A stretch of DNA of 64,000 nt from Halarcobacter mediterraneus (GTDB taxonomy: Bacteria; Campylobacterota; Campylobacteria; Campylobacterales; Arcobacteraceae): assembly GCF_004116625.1 (NCBI RefSeq), contig NZ_NXIE01000001.1, positions 248,001-312,000 on the forward strand, in the 5' to 3' direction. Position numbers and translations under genes: made by a program. Positions 56,685 through 64,000 of this stretch are shown piece by piece. Under the pieces are notes generated by a model. The model saw nothing but the letters and a program-made list of their open reading frames with translations, was not told where the DNA came from and made no database searches. The number at the start of each line of letters is the position of its first letter. The first letter of the stretch is position 1.

Positions 56685-59303
56685 CTAGTTTCCTACTACT
56701 AAACCTCTTTTAGGTCCACTTTTCCCACAACATTGTTTATATTTTTTACCACTTCCACAAGGACAAGGTGCATTTCTTGCTATCTTTTTTTCAGTTGAAA
56801 GAATTTGTTCCGTTTCAAGGTTTGTCATTGCACCTTCATTTGCTTCTTCCATTGCAGCTTTCATTTTTTCTAAAGCTTCTTGTTCTTTTCTTGCATCTTC
56901 TTGACTTTGAAGTTGTACAGTAAATAGAATCTTAATAATTTCATTTTTTATATTAGAAATTAATTCTATAAACATATTATATGATTCTTTTTTATATTCA
57001 ACTAATGGATCTTTTTGATTATATCCTCTAAGTCCAATACCTGTTTTTAATGTATCCATTGAATATAAATGCTCTCTCCAAGCATTGTCTAAAATTTGTA
57101 AATATAAAATTCTTTCAATTTCACTTTTTTGCTCAGGTGCTGCAACACTCATTTTTTCTTCATAAACAGATTTAATTAGAGAAACTAGTTTTTCTTCTAA
57201 TTCTGCATAGTTTTGTGCTTCAATATCTTCTTTTTCAACAATTAAATTTAGTTCTTCTTTAAATTTAGTAATTATAAATTCATAATTAAAGTCTTCTGCT
57301 GGCATACCATCTATTATCTCTGCATTTGCTAGAAGATTTTGAATGTATTCTAATCTATTTTCATCTAACTTAGAATTTATATCATAATCAGGATTTAGTA
57401 AGTCATTTCTAAAAGCATATATTACTTTTCTTTGTTCATTTGCAACATCATCATATTCAAGTAAATGTTTTCTACTTTCAAAGTGCATAGTTTCTACTTT
57501 TTTCTGTGCATTTTCTACAGCTCTTGTAACCATTCTTGATTCAATATGTTCACCTTCTTCTATACCAATTCTTTCCATTATTCCTTTAATTTTATCACTT
57601 CCAAAAATTCTAAGAAGATTATCTTCTAGAGATAAATAAAATTGAGATTCTCCTACATCACCTTGTCTTCCGGCTCTTCCTCTTAATTGGTTATCAATTC
57701 TTCTTGATTCATGTCTTTCTGTTCCTACAATTGCTAAACCACCTAAATCAAGAGTTTCTTTTGTAAGTTTGATATCAACTCCACGACCTGCCATATTTGT
57801 AGCAATTGTTACAGCTCCTTTTTGTCCTGCATCTGCAATAATTTTACCTTCTTTTTCATGTTGTTTTGCATTTAAAACTGTGTGAGGAATTTTTAATTTT
57901 GTTAATAATTTACTTAAATGTTCAGATTTTTCAATTGAGGCAGTACCTACAAGAACAGGTTGTCCTTTTTCATTATATTCTTTAATCTTTTTAGAAACTG
58001 CATCAAATTTCTCAATTTCACTTTTGAAGATTAAATCATTTTTATCAATTCTTTGAATTGGTACATTTGTTGGGATTGATACAACATCTAAGTTATAAAT
58101 TTCTGCAAACTCTGTTGCTTCAGTTTGAGCTGTACCTGTCATACCTGCTAATTTATCATACATTCTAAAATAATTTTGGAAAGTAATATCTGCTAATGTT
58201 TGAGATTCTTCTTGTATAGCAACACCTTCTTTTGCTTCTAATGCTTGATGTAAACCTTCACTGAATCTTCTTCCTTCACTTAGTCTTCCTGTAAACTCAT
58301 CAACTATAATTACTTCATTGTCTTTTACAACATAATCAACATCTTTTTCAAAAATATAATTTGATTTTAAAGCTTGATCTAGATTGTGTGATAACATTGC
58401 ATTTTCAAGAGAATATAAATTATCTACATCAAATAATTTTTCTGCTTTTTCAATTCCTTGTTCTGTTAATAAAACAGAACGATTTTTTTCATCAACAGTA
58501 AAATCTCCTGTTGCATATGCTTTTTCAGAAGGATCTTTAGGTTCAAATAACTCACCTTTTTCAAGTTGCAAAGCAATATTGTTTGCTCTTACATAGTCTG
58601 TATTTTTATGATTTGTTGGTCCCGAAATAATTAGTGGTGTTCTTGCTTCATCAATTAAAATTGAGTCAACTTCATCTACTATAACAAAAAAATGTTCTCT
58701 TTGAACTTTTTCTTCAAGGTCATAATGCATATTGTCTCTTAAATAATCAAAACCAAATTCATTATTTGTTCCGTATGTAATATCTGCATTGTATTGTTCT
58801 TTTCTTAAGTCATCATCTTTTAAGTCCCCTGTTAAAGAACCAACTTGAAAACCAAGAAAATTATATAAAGGTTCAAGCTCTTGAGCATCTCTACTTGCTA
58901 AATAGTCATTTACTGTTACAACATGAACCCCTTTTCCTGTCATTGCATTTAAAACTACGGGTAAACTTGCAACTAGTGTTTTACCTTCACCCGTTTTCAT
59001 TTCTGCAATTCTTCCATCATTTAGTACCATACCACCAATTAATTGAACATCATAATGTCTCATATTTAAAACTCTTTTACTAGCTTCTCTAGTAATGGCA
59101 AAAGAATCATTTAATACTTCATTTAAGGTTTTCTTTTCAGCTTGAACCTCTTCTTTCAGTATATTAAAACTATTTTGAAGTTCTTCATCACTCATTTTTT
59201 CATATTTTTCTTCTAGTTCAGTTATTAAACTGGCTCTTTTTTTATATTTTTTTACTTCTCTATCATTTGATGTGCCAAAAATACTTGAAAAAATATTAAT
59301 CAT
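56685..59303 (-). CDS. secA: Preprotein translocase ATPase SecA
   Basis: SecA drives proteins through SecYEG. Walker A is [16 protein letters not shown], Walker B is [20 protein letters not shown] (core DEVD), motif VI has [10 protein letters not shown], followed by the helical wing/scaffold domains. The C-terminal SEC-C zinc motif is complete ([13 protein letters not shown]). 872 residues. The leader carries a possible hairpin overlapping its ribosome site AAAAGGAT. Divergent from lolA, as in other Campylobacterota. Confidence 0.97.
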   Translation of the reverse strand: MINIFSSIFGTSNDREVKKYKKRASLITELEEKYEKMSDEELQNSFNILKEEVQAEKKTLNEVLNDSFAITREASKRVLNMRHYDVQLIGGMVLNDGRIAEMKTGEGKTLVASLPVVLNAMTGKGVHVVTVNDYLASRDAQELEPLYNFLGFQVGSLTGDLKDDDLRKEQYNADITYGTNNEFGFDYLRDNMHYDLEEKVQREHFFVIVDEVDSILIDEARTPLIISGPTNHKNTDYVRANNIALQLEKGELFEPKDPSEKAYATGDFTVDEKNRSVLLTEQGIEKAEKLFDVDNLYSLENAMLSHNLDQALKSNYIFEKDVDYVVKDNEVIIVDEFTGRLSEGRRFSEGLHQALEAKEGVAIQEESQTLADITFQNYFRMYDKLAGMTGTAQTEATEFAEIYNLDVVSIPTNVPIQRIDKNDLIFKSEIEKFDAVSKKIKEYNEKGQPVLVGTASIEKSEHLSKLLTKLKIPHTVLNAKQHEKEGKIIADAGQKGAVTIATNMAGRGVDIKLTKETLDLGGLAIVGTERHESRRIDNQLRGRAGRQGDVGESQFYLSLEDNLLRIFGSDKIKGIMERIGIEEGEHIESRMVTRAVENAQKKVETMHFESRKHLLEYDDVANEQRKVIYAFRNDLLNPDYDINSKLDENRLEYIQNLLANAEIIDGMPAEDFNYEFIITKFKEELNLIVEKEDIEAQNYAELEEKLVSLIKSVYEEKMSVAAPEQKSEIERILYLQILDNAWREHLYSMDTLKTGIGLRGYNQKDPLVEYKKESYNMFIELISNIKNEIIKILFTVQLQSQEDARKEQEALEKMKAAMEEANEGAMTNLETEQILSTEKKIARNAPCPCGSGKKYKQCCGKSGPKRGLVVGN

Positions 59304-59319
59304 AAAATAAAATCCTTTT

Positions 59320-59356
59320 TACCAAATAATTTATGTTGGATTAGTTTAATTTGGTA
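59320..59356 (-). promoter_or_regulatory. Inverted repeat in the secA leader/lolA promoter region
   Basis: TACCAAAT (59320-59327) and ATTTGGTA (59349-59356) can pair across 21 bases. In the secA transcript the hairpin would end 1-2 bases before the AAAAGGAT ribosome site. It may be an operator or an mRNA element. Weak evidence. Confidence 0.35.
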
Positions 59357-59398
59357 TTAGTTATAATCTGACGATTATATAAAAAACAAGGTTAAATT

Positions 59399-59926
59399 AT
59401 GGTTTATAAACTATGTATAGTTTTACTTATTACATTTTCAAATCTTTTTGCTCTTAATGAATTAGAAAAAATAAAAACTTTTAAAGCTACTTTTGAACAA
59501 ATAGTTGAAAATTCTTCTTCAAATAAAATTATTTATAAAGGTAATGTTTTTATAAAAAATGATGGAAAAGTTTTATGGCAATACTTAACTCCAATTAAAA
59601 AAAATGTATATTTATTAAGAGATATTGTAGTTATAGATGAACCTGAATTAGAACAAGTTATTTATTCTCGATTAAAACAAGAAATAAATATTTTAAACTT
59701 ATTAAAAAACTCTAAAAAAATAGATAAACAAACATACTCTTCAAAAATAGATGAAAGAGTTTATTTTATAAAAATCATAGAGGGAAAAATAGTTTCTTTG
59801 AAATTCAGTGATGAATTAGAGAATACTATTATGATAAAATTCTCATCAATAGAACAAAATATAGAATTAAGAAATGAAATTTTTAGATTTGTTCCACCTG
59901 AATATTATGATATTATAAAGAAATAA
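59399..59926 (+). CDS. lolA: Outer-membrane lipoprotein carrier LolA
   Basis: LolA shuttles lipoproteins through the periplasm from the Lol permease to the outer membrane. A signal peptide (LCIVLLITFSNLFA) precedes the half-barrel domain with IKTFKATFEQIVENSS, IYKGNVFIKNDGKVLWQYLT and YLLRDIVVIDEPELEQVIY. 175 residues, somewhat short but usual for this phylum. rnpB starts 27 bases after the stop. Confidence 0.9.
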   Translation: MVYKLCIVLLITFSNLFALNELEKIKTFKATFEQIVENSSSNKIIYKGNVFIKNDGKVLWQYLTPIKKNVYLLRDIVVIDEPELEQVIYSRLKQEINILNLLKNSKKIDKQTYSSKIDERVYFIKIIEGKIVSLKFSDELENTIMIKFSSIEQNIELRNEIFRFVPPEYYDIIKK

Positions 59927-59952
59927 AGAAAAATTGGTTAGTATTCTTTCTT

Positions 59953-60270
59953 AGGTATAACAGACAATAGCTTGAGTTTTCAAGAGGAAAGTCTGGGCTG
60001 CAGTGAAGTATAGTTCCATTTAACAAATGGCTAGGGAAACCTAAGGGACAGTGCAACAGAGAGTAGACCGCCATTTATGGTAAGGGTGAAAGGGTAAGGT
60101 AAGAGCTTACCAGCATTTTAAGTAATTTTAATGGCTATGTAAACCCAACTAGCAGCAAGAAGAATATGGTAATAAACTTCACACTAATTGTTCTTCGCAA
60201 GATTGTTTAAGTAATTTAACAACTAGATAAATTATTGTTTAATACATAACCCAGCTTATAGTTATGCCTA
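59953..60270 (+). ncRNA. rnpB: RNase P RNA
   Basis: The RNA subunit of RNase P, which removes 5' leaders of pre-tRNA. The conserved core is evident: GAGGAAAGTCTGGGCT (59985-60000 region), GACAGTGCAACAGAGAGTAG with ACCGCC (60048-60075), AAACCCAACTAGCAGCAAG region, and CATAACCCAGCTTATA near the 3' end. Terminal helix P1 pairs AGGTATAAC (59953-59961) with GTTATGCCT (60261-60269), one G-U pair. In helix P4 the usual CCGGG/CCCGG pairing is CTGGG/CCCAG, a compensated change. A terminator follows at once. Confidence 0.95.
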
Positions 60271-60272
60271 AA

Positions 60273-60305
60273 TTTAGACACTAATTAAAGTGTCTAAATA
60301 TTTTT
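60273..60305 (+). terminator. Terminator of rnpB
   Basis: A 10-bp stem (TTTAGACACT and complement) with a 6-base loop followed by TATTTTT, directly after the RNA's 3' end. Confidence 0.88.
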
Positions 60306-60310
60306 GATAA

Positions 60311-60721
60311 TTAAAAACCAGCTGAGTAACCTCTACTTGAATGACTTTTAATTAATCCATAATAAGTTTTATCTCTAATTTGTTTTATCATATTTCTTAG
60401 AGTAAAAATTGATGTATTTTTGTCTTTCCAGGCACTTTTTTTAATTGTTTCAACATCAACTATAGTACCTTTACTTTTTAAAATGATATCAAAAATATTC
60501 ATTTGAGTCTTTGTAAGACCTACATCAATATTTTTTCTATCAAAAACTTTTTTTAATACTTTATCATAGTAGAAACCTTTTCCTAAATCAATTCTACTAT
60601 CAACTTGTTGACTTAAAATTTCTTTTACAGTCTCTTCCACTGAAAGGTTAAATTCTCTAGATTTACTTTTTAAGAATCTTTCCATTTCTTTTGTTAAATC
60701 AATTGTAATATTATTACTCAT
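60311..60721 (-). CDS. Regulator fusing a ribbon-helix-helix domain to an OmpR-type winged helix
   Basis: Residues 1-42 look like a ribbon-helix-helix DNA-binding domain (strand NITIDLTKEM, then two helices, FLKSKSREFNLSVEETVKEI). Residues 48-136 match the OmpR/PhoB effector domain: GFYYDKVLKKVFDRKNIDVG, LTKTQMNIFDIILKSKGTIV, a recognition helix with IFTLRNMIKQIRDK and the wing SHSSRGYSAGF. There is no receiver domain, so it is not a two-component regulator. The ribosome site (GAGGTGAC) is strong. A tandem TGAGACAA repeat overlaps the predicted -35 box, suggesting autoregulation. Regulon unknown. Confidence 0.75.
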   Translation of the reverse strand: MSNNITIDLTKEMERFLKSKSREFNLSVEETVKEILSQQVDSRIDLGKGFYYDKVLKKVFDRKNIDVGLTKTQMNIFDIILKSKGTIVDVETIKKSAWKDKNTSIFTLRNMIKQIRDKTYYGLIKSHSSRGYSAGF

Positions 60722-60761
60722 AATGTCACCTCATATTTTTATTTTAATTATAACACATATA

Positions 60762-60789
60762 ATTATAGTAAAGCTTAAAAATGAGACAA
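60762..60789 (-). promoter_or_regulatory. Predicted promoter of the RHH-winged-helix regulator
   Basis: On the minus strand TTGTCT (60789-60784) and TATAAT (60767-60762) are separated by 16 bases. The -35 box is part of the tandem repeat at 60782-60800. Confidence 0.5.
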
Positions 60790-60800
60790 TTGTGAGACAA
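60782..60800. repeat. Tandem direct repeat TGAGACAA, 11-base period
   Basis: TGAGACAA occurs at 60782-60789 and 60793-60800. The one-helical-turn spacing is that of OmpR-family operators, and the winged-helix gene follows immediately. Confidence 0.55.
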
Positions 60801-60847
60801 ATCTTACTAATTTTTTAATTTTTGTTAAAAAAATGTAAAAAAATTAC

Positions 60848-61540
60848 TTATATATTCTTTTCCCAAAGCTTTAAAAAGTCACTTCGATTATATATTTTTG
60901 CACCTAAGTCTATTTTATATTGTAGCTGTGGATGCCCTAAGTTCCATAACTTGAATCCTTTTACTTTTAAGTAATTATTTAATAAAACTAATTGTAGTTT
61001 TCCCCAATTATTATATTTTTTACTTCTTGTAGTAAATCCAGTTAAAGATGTATATGTTGAGCCAATTTGGTAACCAATTTCACCAGAAATGAGTTTTTTT
61101 GTATTTTTTTCGTATATTTCTGTGCTAAATAAATTAAAATATTTTTTTAAGTTTTTATTAATATTTAACTTATTTAGCAACTCAATATACTCTTGAGTTA
61201 CCCAAGAGTCGGGATGGTATGAGCTAATTCTATTTAGTACTTCTTGAAAATCCCTATTAATATCAAAAATGTAGTTATTTTCATTAATCAATTTATTTAC
61301 TTTTTTTGGAATAATAATTTTATCAAAATGTAATACTGCATAATCAAATTGTATCTCAGGAAGCAAAATAAATTGATTATCATGATATATTGATGTTGTA
61401 ATAAAACCTGCTCTTGCTGCTTCAATATAAAACTCAGTAGATAAATCATCACTCCAATAATAGTTGTCTTTCATATTATTATAAATATAATTTGTTAATA
61501 TTTCTTTACTTTTTAAATCATCTAAAGTTAGATAGTAAAT
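60848..61540 (-). CDS. Divergent leucyl/phenylalanyl-tRNA-protein transferase (Aat)-like protein
   Basis: Aat enzymes add Leu/Phe to protein N-termini for N-end-rule degradation. Similar features: DDLSTEFYIEAARAGFI (family: GGDLS...AYRRGIFPW), SWVTQEYIELLNKL, LISGEIGYQIGSTYTSLTGF and LWNLGHPQLQYKIDLGAKIY (family: LIDCQ...H-x-SLGA). The FPW and GESMFS motifs are lost, so the substrate may differ. The first ATG (61474) has no ribosome site, while coding-like sequence extends 23 codons upstream to AAAGGA with no ATG, GTG or TTG; I place the start at ATT 61540 (or ATA 61543). It lies 13 bases after the ABC exporter. Confidence 0.6.
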   Translation of the reverse strand: MYYLTLDDLKSKEILTNYIYNNMKDNYYWSDDLSTEFYIEAARAGFITTSIYHDNQFILLPEIQFDYAVLHFDKIIIPKKVNKLINENNYIFDINRDFQEVLNRISSYHPDSWVTQEYIELLNKLNINKNLKKYFNLFSTEIYEKNTKKLISGEIGYQIGSTYTSLTGFTTRSKKYNNWGKLQLVLLNNYLKVKGFKLWNLGHPQLQYKIDLGAKIYNRSDFLKLWEKNI

Positions 61541-61553
61541 TATAGAATATCCT

Positions 61554-63320
61554 TTATATTAATTGTTTTTTTACAAACTCTTGATAATGACCTTCTTTTT
61601 CTTGTAATTCTTTATGTGTTCCATTTTGAACAATTTTACCATTATCTAAAACAAAGATTTTTGATGCATTTTTTACTGTACTTAATCTATGAGCAATTGT
61701 TATTACTGTCTTATCTTTTAAAATCTTTTCTAAAGCATTGAAAAGTTTTGTTTCTGTATGAACATCTAAAGCTGATGTAGACTCATCAAAAATTACTACG
61801 CTAGGATTTGCAATTATCATTCTTGCTACTGAAAGTCTTTGTCTTTGACCTCCACTTAATCTTATACCATGTCTTCCTACAATTGTGTCAAGACCTTTTG
61901 TCATTTCCTTTATCATCTCACTTAATTGGGCTACTTCTAAAGCTTTTAGTATTTCTTCATCTTTTATATGATTATTTCCCATTGTTATATTAAATCTAAG
62001 TGTATTATTAAATAAAATAGGCATTTGTAAAACTAAAAAAACAGACTCTCTTAATGATTTTTTATCAATATTTTCTATATTTATATTATTATAAAAAATA
62101 TTCCCAGCATTTTTTTCATAAAAACCTGCAATTATTTGACTTAATGTTGTTTTCCCACTACCACTTGCTCCAATAAATGCAATTTTTTCTTTTGGTTTTA
62201 TTTCTAAAGATATATTTTCTAATGTTTGTTTATCATTATTATAAGAAAAGTCTAAATCTTCTATTTTTATATGAATATTACCATCTTTATGTAGTTTTTC
62301 TTTTCCATTTTTTTCTTTATTAAGGGTGAAAATCTTGTTTATTCTTTTTATTGCTGCTAAAGCTGTTGCGTAAGAGTATTGCATTGCTATGATATCTTGA
62401 ACAGGTGTCATAATAAACCAAATATATCCAAACATTGCAAACATCATACCAATACTTAAGTCACTATAAGCAACCATCACTAGCCCAGCTGCTCTTAATA
62501 TTTCAAAAGCTGAAAGAAAAATAGTAAAAGAAAACCTTTCATAGGCTACACTTTTGTAATTGTAGTCATTTGAAGTATTTTTTATAATATTTGCTTTTTT
62601 TATAGAATTATTAAAAAAATAGGTTTCTTTATTACTTGCTTTTATTTGTCCAAATAATTCTAATGTTTCCCCAATATCATTTTGAAACTCTTCAATTGCT
62701 TGATTTTCTTCTTTTTTTAGTGTTCCCACTTTCTTAGAAATTTTTTTAGAAAGTAGTAGTATTATTGGTTGTATTAATAAAATCATTATTCCTAAAATAG
62801 GGTGAATGGTTATGATTACTATAGAAACTGCAATTAAAGTAAGTATTGATGAAATAAGTTTACTTGCGCCTTTTATAATAAAGTCATCTAAAGTATTTAC
62901 ATCTGTTACTAAATTTGCTGCAATGGAACCACTTCCTAAGCTTTCATATTCATTCATTGAAACTTGTTCTAAATACAAGATTGTTTTTCTTCTTATTTCA
63001 TAGGTAATATATTTTGAAATTTTTGTAAATATTTTTGTTGTGATAATATTTAATAATAAATGGATAAAACGTAAAAATATAACTACAATAGTCACAATTG
63101 TAATATAATAAAAAGCATTTCCTATTCCAAATGATGAATTAATTATATTTACAAAAAAATCAGGTTTTTTTAAAAGTACTTCATCTACAAGAGCAGGAAG
63201 CATTAAAGGAATAGGAACACTTATTAAAATTGCAATTACAGTTATAATTTGTCCAAGAATTAAATCTTTTTTGTTATTTAGTAAAAGTTTAAAAAGGTAT
63301 TTAAAAGATAAATCTTTCAT
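61554..63320 (-). CDS. ABC exporter half-transporter (MsbA/lipid-multidrug type)
   Basis: A fused permease-ATPase of 588 residues that would act as a homodimer. Six membrane helices lie in the first 310 residues (IITVIAILISVPIPLMLPAL is the first), the nucleotide-binding domain in the rest: Walker A IGASGSGKTTLSQ, signature RLSGGQRQRLS, Walker B NPSVVIFDESTSALD, H-loop TIAHRLSTVK. The substrate (lipid, drug or peptide) is unknown. It precedes the Aat-like gene in the same direction. Confidence 0.9.
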   Translation of the reverse strand: MKDLSFKYLFKLLLNNKKDLILGQIITVIAILISVPIPLMLPALVDEVLLKKPDFFVNIINSSFGIGNAFYYITIVTIVVIFLRFIHLLLNIITTKIFTKISKYITYEIRRKTILYLEQVSMNEYESLGSGSIAANLVTDVNTLDDFIIKGASKLISSILTLIAVSIVIITIHPILGIMILLIQPIILLLSKKISKKVGTLKKEENQAIEEFQNDIGETLELFGQIKASNKETYFFNNSIKKANIIKNTSNDYNYKSVAYERFSFTIFLSAFEILRAAGLVMVAYSDLSIGMMFAMFGYIWFIMTPVQDIIAMQYSYATALAAIKRINKIFTLNKEKNGKEKLHKDGNIHIKIEDLDFSYNNDKQTLENISLEIKPKEKIAFIGASGSGKTTLSQIIAGFYEKNAGNIFYNNINIENIDKKSLRESVFLVLQMPILFNNTLRFNITMGNNHIKDEEILKALEVAQLSEMIKEMTKGLDTIVGRHGIRLSGGQRQRLSVARMIIANPSVVIFDESTSALDVHTETKLFNALEKILKDKTVITIAHRLSTVKNASKIFVLDNGKIVQNGTHKELQEKEGHYQEFVKKQLI

Positions 63321-63334
63321 AAAATATAAAAATA

Positions 63335-63622
63335 TTACTTACTTAGTTTTTCACAAATATCTAACTTCATTCCTTCATGAAATTTACAATTTAGTCCACA
63401 TTGGTAAGTTCCTCTTTCAGATAAGTTTAATCTTATCAACTCTTTTTTTGATTCTTCTCTACATTGTTCTAAAGAATTGAATACTCCATATTTTTTACTT
63501 CTTTTTTCATTTTCTTTATCAGGATAAATTAAAGAAGTCCATTTTTGATCTTTAACTTGTCCAGAGAAACAAGCTGATAAAATAATTGACATAAAAACTG
63601 AAAGTAGTAAAGTTTTTTTCAT
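63335..63622 (-). CDS. Small lipoprotein of unknown function
   Basis: A signal peptide ending in the lipobox LSAC (C18) precedes a 77-residue mature part with four further cysteines (QCREE, YQCGLNCKF, DICEKL), probably two disulfides. No family recognised. It begins a minus-strand unit leading into the ABC exporter, 14 bases downstream. Confidence 0.75.
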   Translation of the reverse strand: MKKTLLLSVFMSIILSACFSGQVKDQKWTSLIYPDKENEKRSKKYGVFNSLEQCREESKKELIRLNLSERGTYQCGLNCKFHEGMKLDICEKLSK

Positions 63623-63720
63623 AATAATTCTCTTATTTATAATTTTTAATATAGATATATTTACAATTTTTCTACAATTAATATGTTATCATATCACAAA
63701 AATAATTAAGAGATGGAAAA

Positions 63721-63936
63721 ATGAAAAAACTGATTATTATATTGATGTTTTTAGGAGTTTTCTTATATGCAGAAAATTTTTCTGAAATGAGTAATCAAGA
63801 ACTAATTTCTATAATGGGATATGTTGATAAAAAAAATCAAAAAAAATTTGAACAGGAACTAAAAAGTAGAATTTCAACAATGAGTGAAAAAGAAAAAGAA
63901 ATGTATAAAGAAAATCTAAAAAAGATGAAAAAGTGA
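63721..63936 (+). CDS. Small exported protein, DUF1104-like
   Basis: A signal peptide (LIIILMFLGVFLYA) precedes about 53 charged, helical residues (FSEMSNQELISIMGYVDKKN, then KFEQELKSRISTMSEKEKEM). It resembles the short DUF1104-type periplasmic proteins of Campylobacterota, which often precede a two-component system. Consistent with that, its TGA stop overlaps the ATG of a response-regulator gene. Confidence 0.75.
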   Translation: MKKLIIILMFLGVFLYAENFSEMSNQELISIMGYVDKKNQKKFEQELKSRISTMSEKEKEMYKENLKKMKK

Positions 63937-64000
63937 TGAAAACAAAGCTTTTGTTATTAGAAGATGATTTAACACTTAGTGAAACAATTGTTGATTATTT
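63936..64000 (+). CDS. Response regulator, N-terminal fragment (continues outside the window)
   Basis: The first 21-22 codons read MKTKLLLLEDDLTLSETIVD, a typical receiver start with the acidic pair EDD after strand 1. It overlaps the preceding gene (TGATG). The rest, including the output domain, is outside the window. Confidence 0.85.
   Translation, partial: MKTKLLLLEDDLTLSETIVDY

Overview
The window is very A+T-rich, densely coding DNA from a Gram-negative bacterium of the Campylobacterota, most likely the Arcobacter group. Pointers are the run cysE-speA-hisS-tmk-coaD-ubiX (an order I know from Campylobacter jejuni), the secA/lolA/lolC-type-permease arrangement next to rnpB, the cbpA-hspR pair with HAIR operators, FliW/FlhX-type flagellar genes, an H-Q-W-R-Q-P histidine kinase and a monomeric NADP-isocitrate dehydrogenase. 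I see no tRNA, rRNA, insertion sequence, prophage or CRISPR array.

Layout. 1-6.1 kb (minus): partial TauE/SafE exporter, then cysE, speA, hisS, tmk, coaD and ubiX, tightly overlapped. 6.3-8.4 kb (plus): an island of three regulatory-looking genes: a serine-recombinase homologue without its catalytic serine, a CBS-pair protein, and a response regulator without its phospho-acceptor aspartate. 8.4-10.9 kb (minus): two CydA-like membrane subunits, one with a C-terminal cytochrome c domain. 11.1-22.1 kb (plus): rplI, hslVU, tatD, two lytic transglycosylases, hisB, kdsC-lptC-lptA, engB, a GNAT enzyme and a large sensor kinase. 22.1-28 kb (minus): thioredoxin-like protein and an RND efflux operon whose permease is split by one in-frame stop. 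28-33.2 kb (minus): fliP, a 33-residue membrane protein, mrdA, an MreD-like protein, flhX and a FliK-like protein. 33.3-40.4 kb (plus): fliW, an unknown protein, recD2-like helicase, ppiD-like chaperone, ftsA, ftsZ. 40.4-41.7 kb (minus): hspR and cbpA behind a HAIR-controlled promoter and a long structured leader. 42-45.6 kb (plus): rhodanese-like protein, MnmC-like oxidoreductase, unknown exported protein, ankyrin protein, sodB. 45.6-52.6 kb (minus): copA, copper chaperone, mdh, icd, mltG. 52.5-55.5 kb (plus): giant AsmA-like protein. 55.5-59.3 kb (minus): LolC-type permease and secA. 59.4-60.3 kb (plus): lolA and rnpB. 60.3-63.6 kb (minus): a ribbon-helix-helix/winged-helix fusion regulator, an Aat-like transferase, an ABC exporter and a lipoprotein. 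63.7-64 kb (plus): a small exported protein and the start of a response regulator.

Much of the window serves the cell envelope: LPS export (kdsC-lptC-lptA), lipoprotein traffic (lolA, LolC-type permease), peptidoglycan (mrdA, mltG, MltD-like, RlpA), secretion (secA), division (ftsA/ftsZ) and periplasmic folding. The most unusual items are the cbpA leader, which can form two mutually exclusive structures around the ribosome-binding site; two genes (tatD and the Aat-like gene) that seem to start at AUU or AUA; the RND permease split at its internal repeat; the catalytically dead recombinase island; the two-CydA plus cytochrome c oxidase-like operon; and the RHH-winged-helix fusion regulator with a direct-repeat operator candidate.
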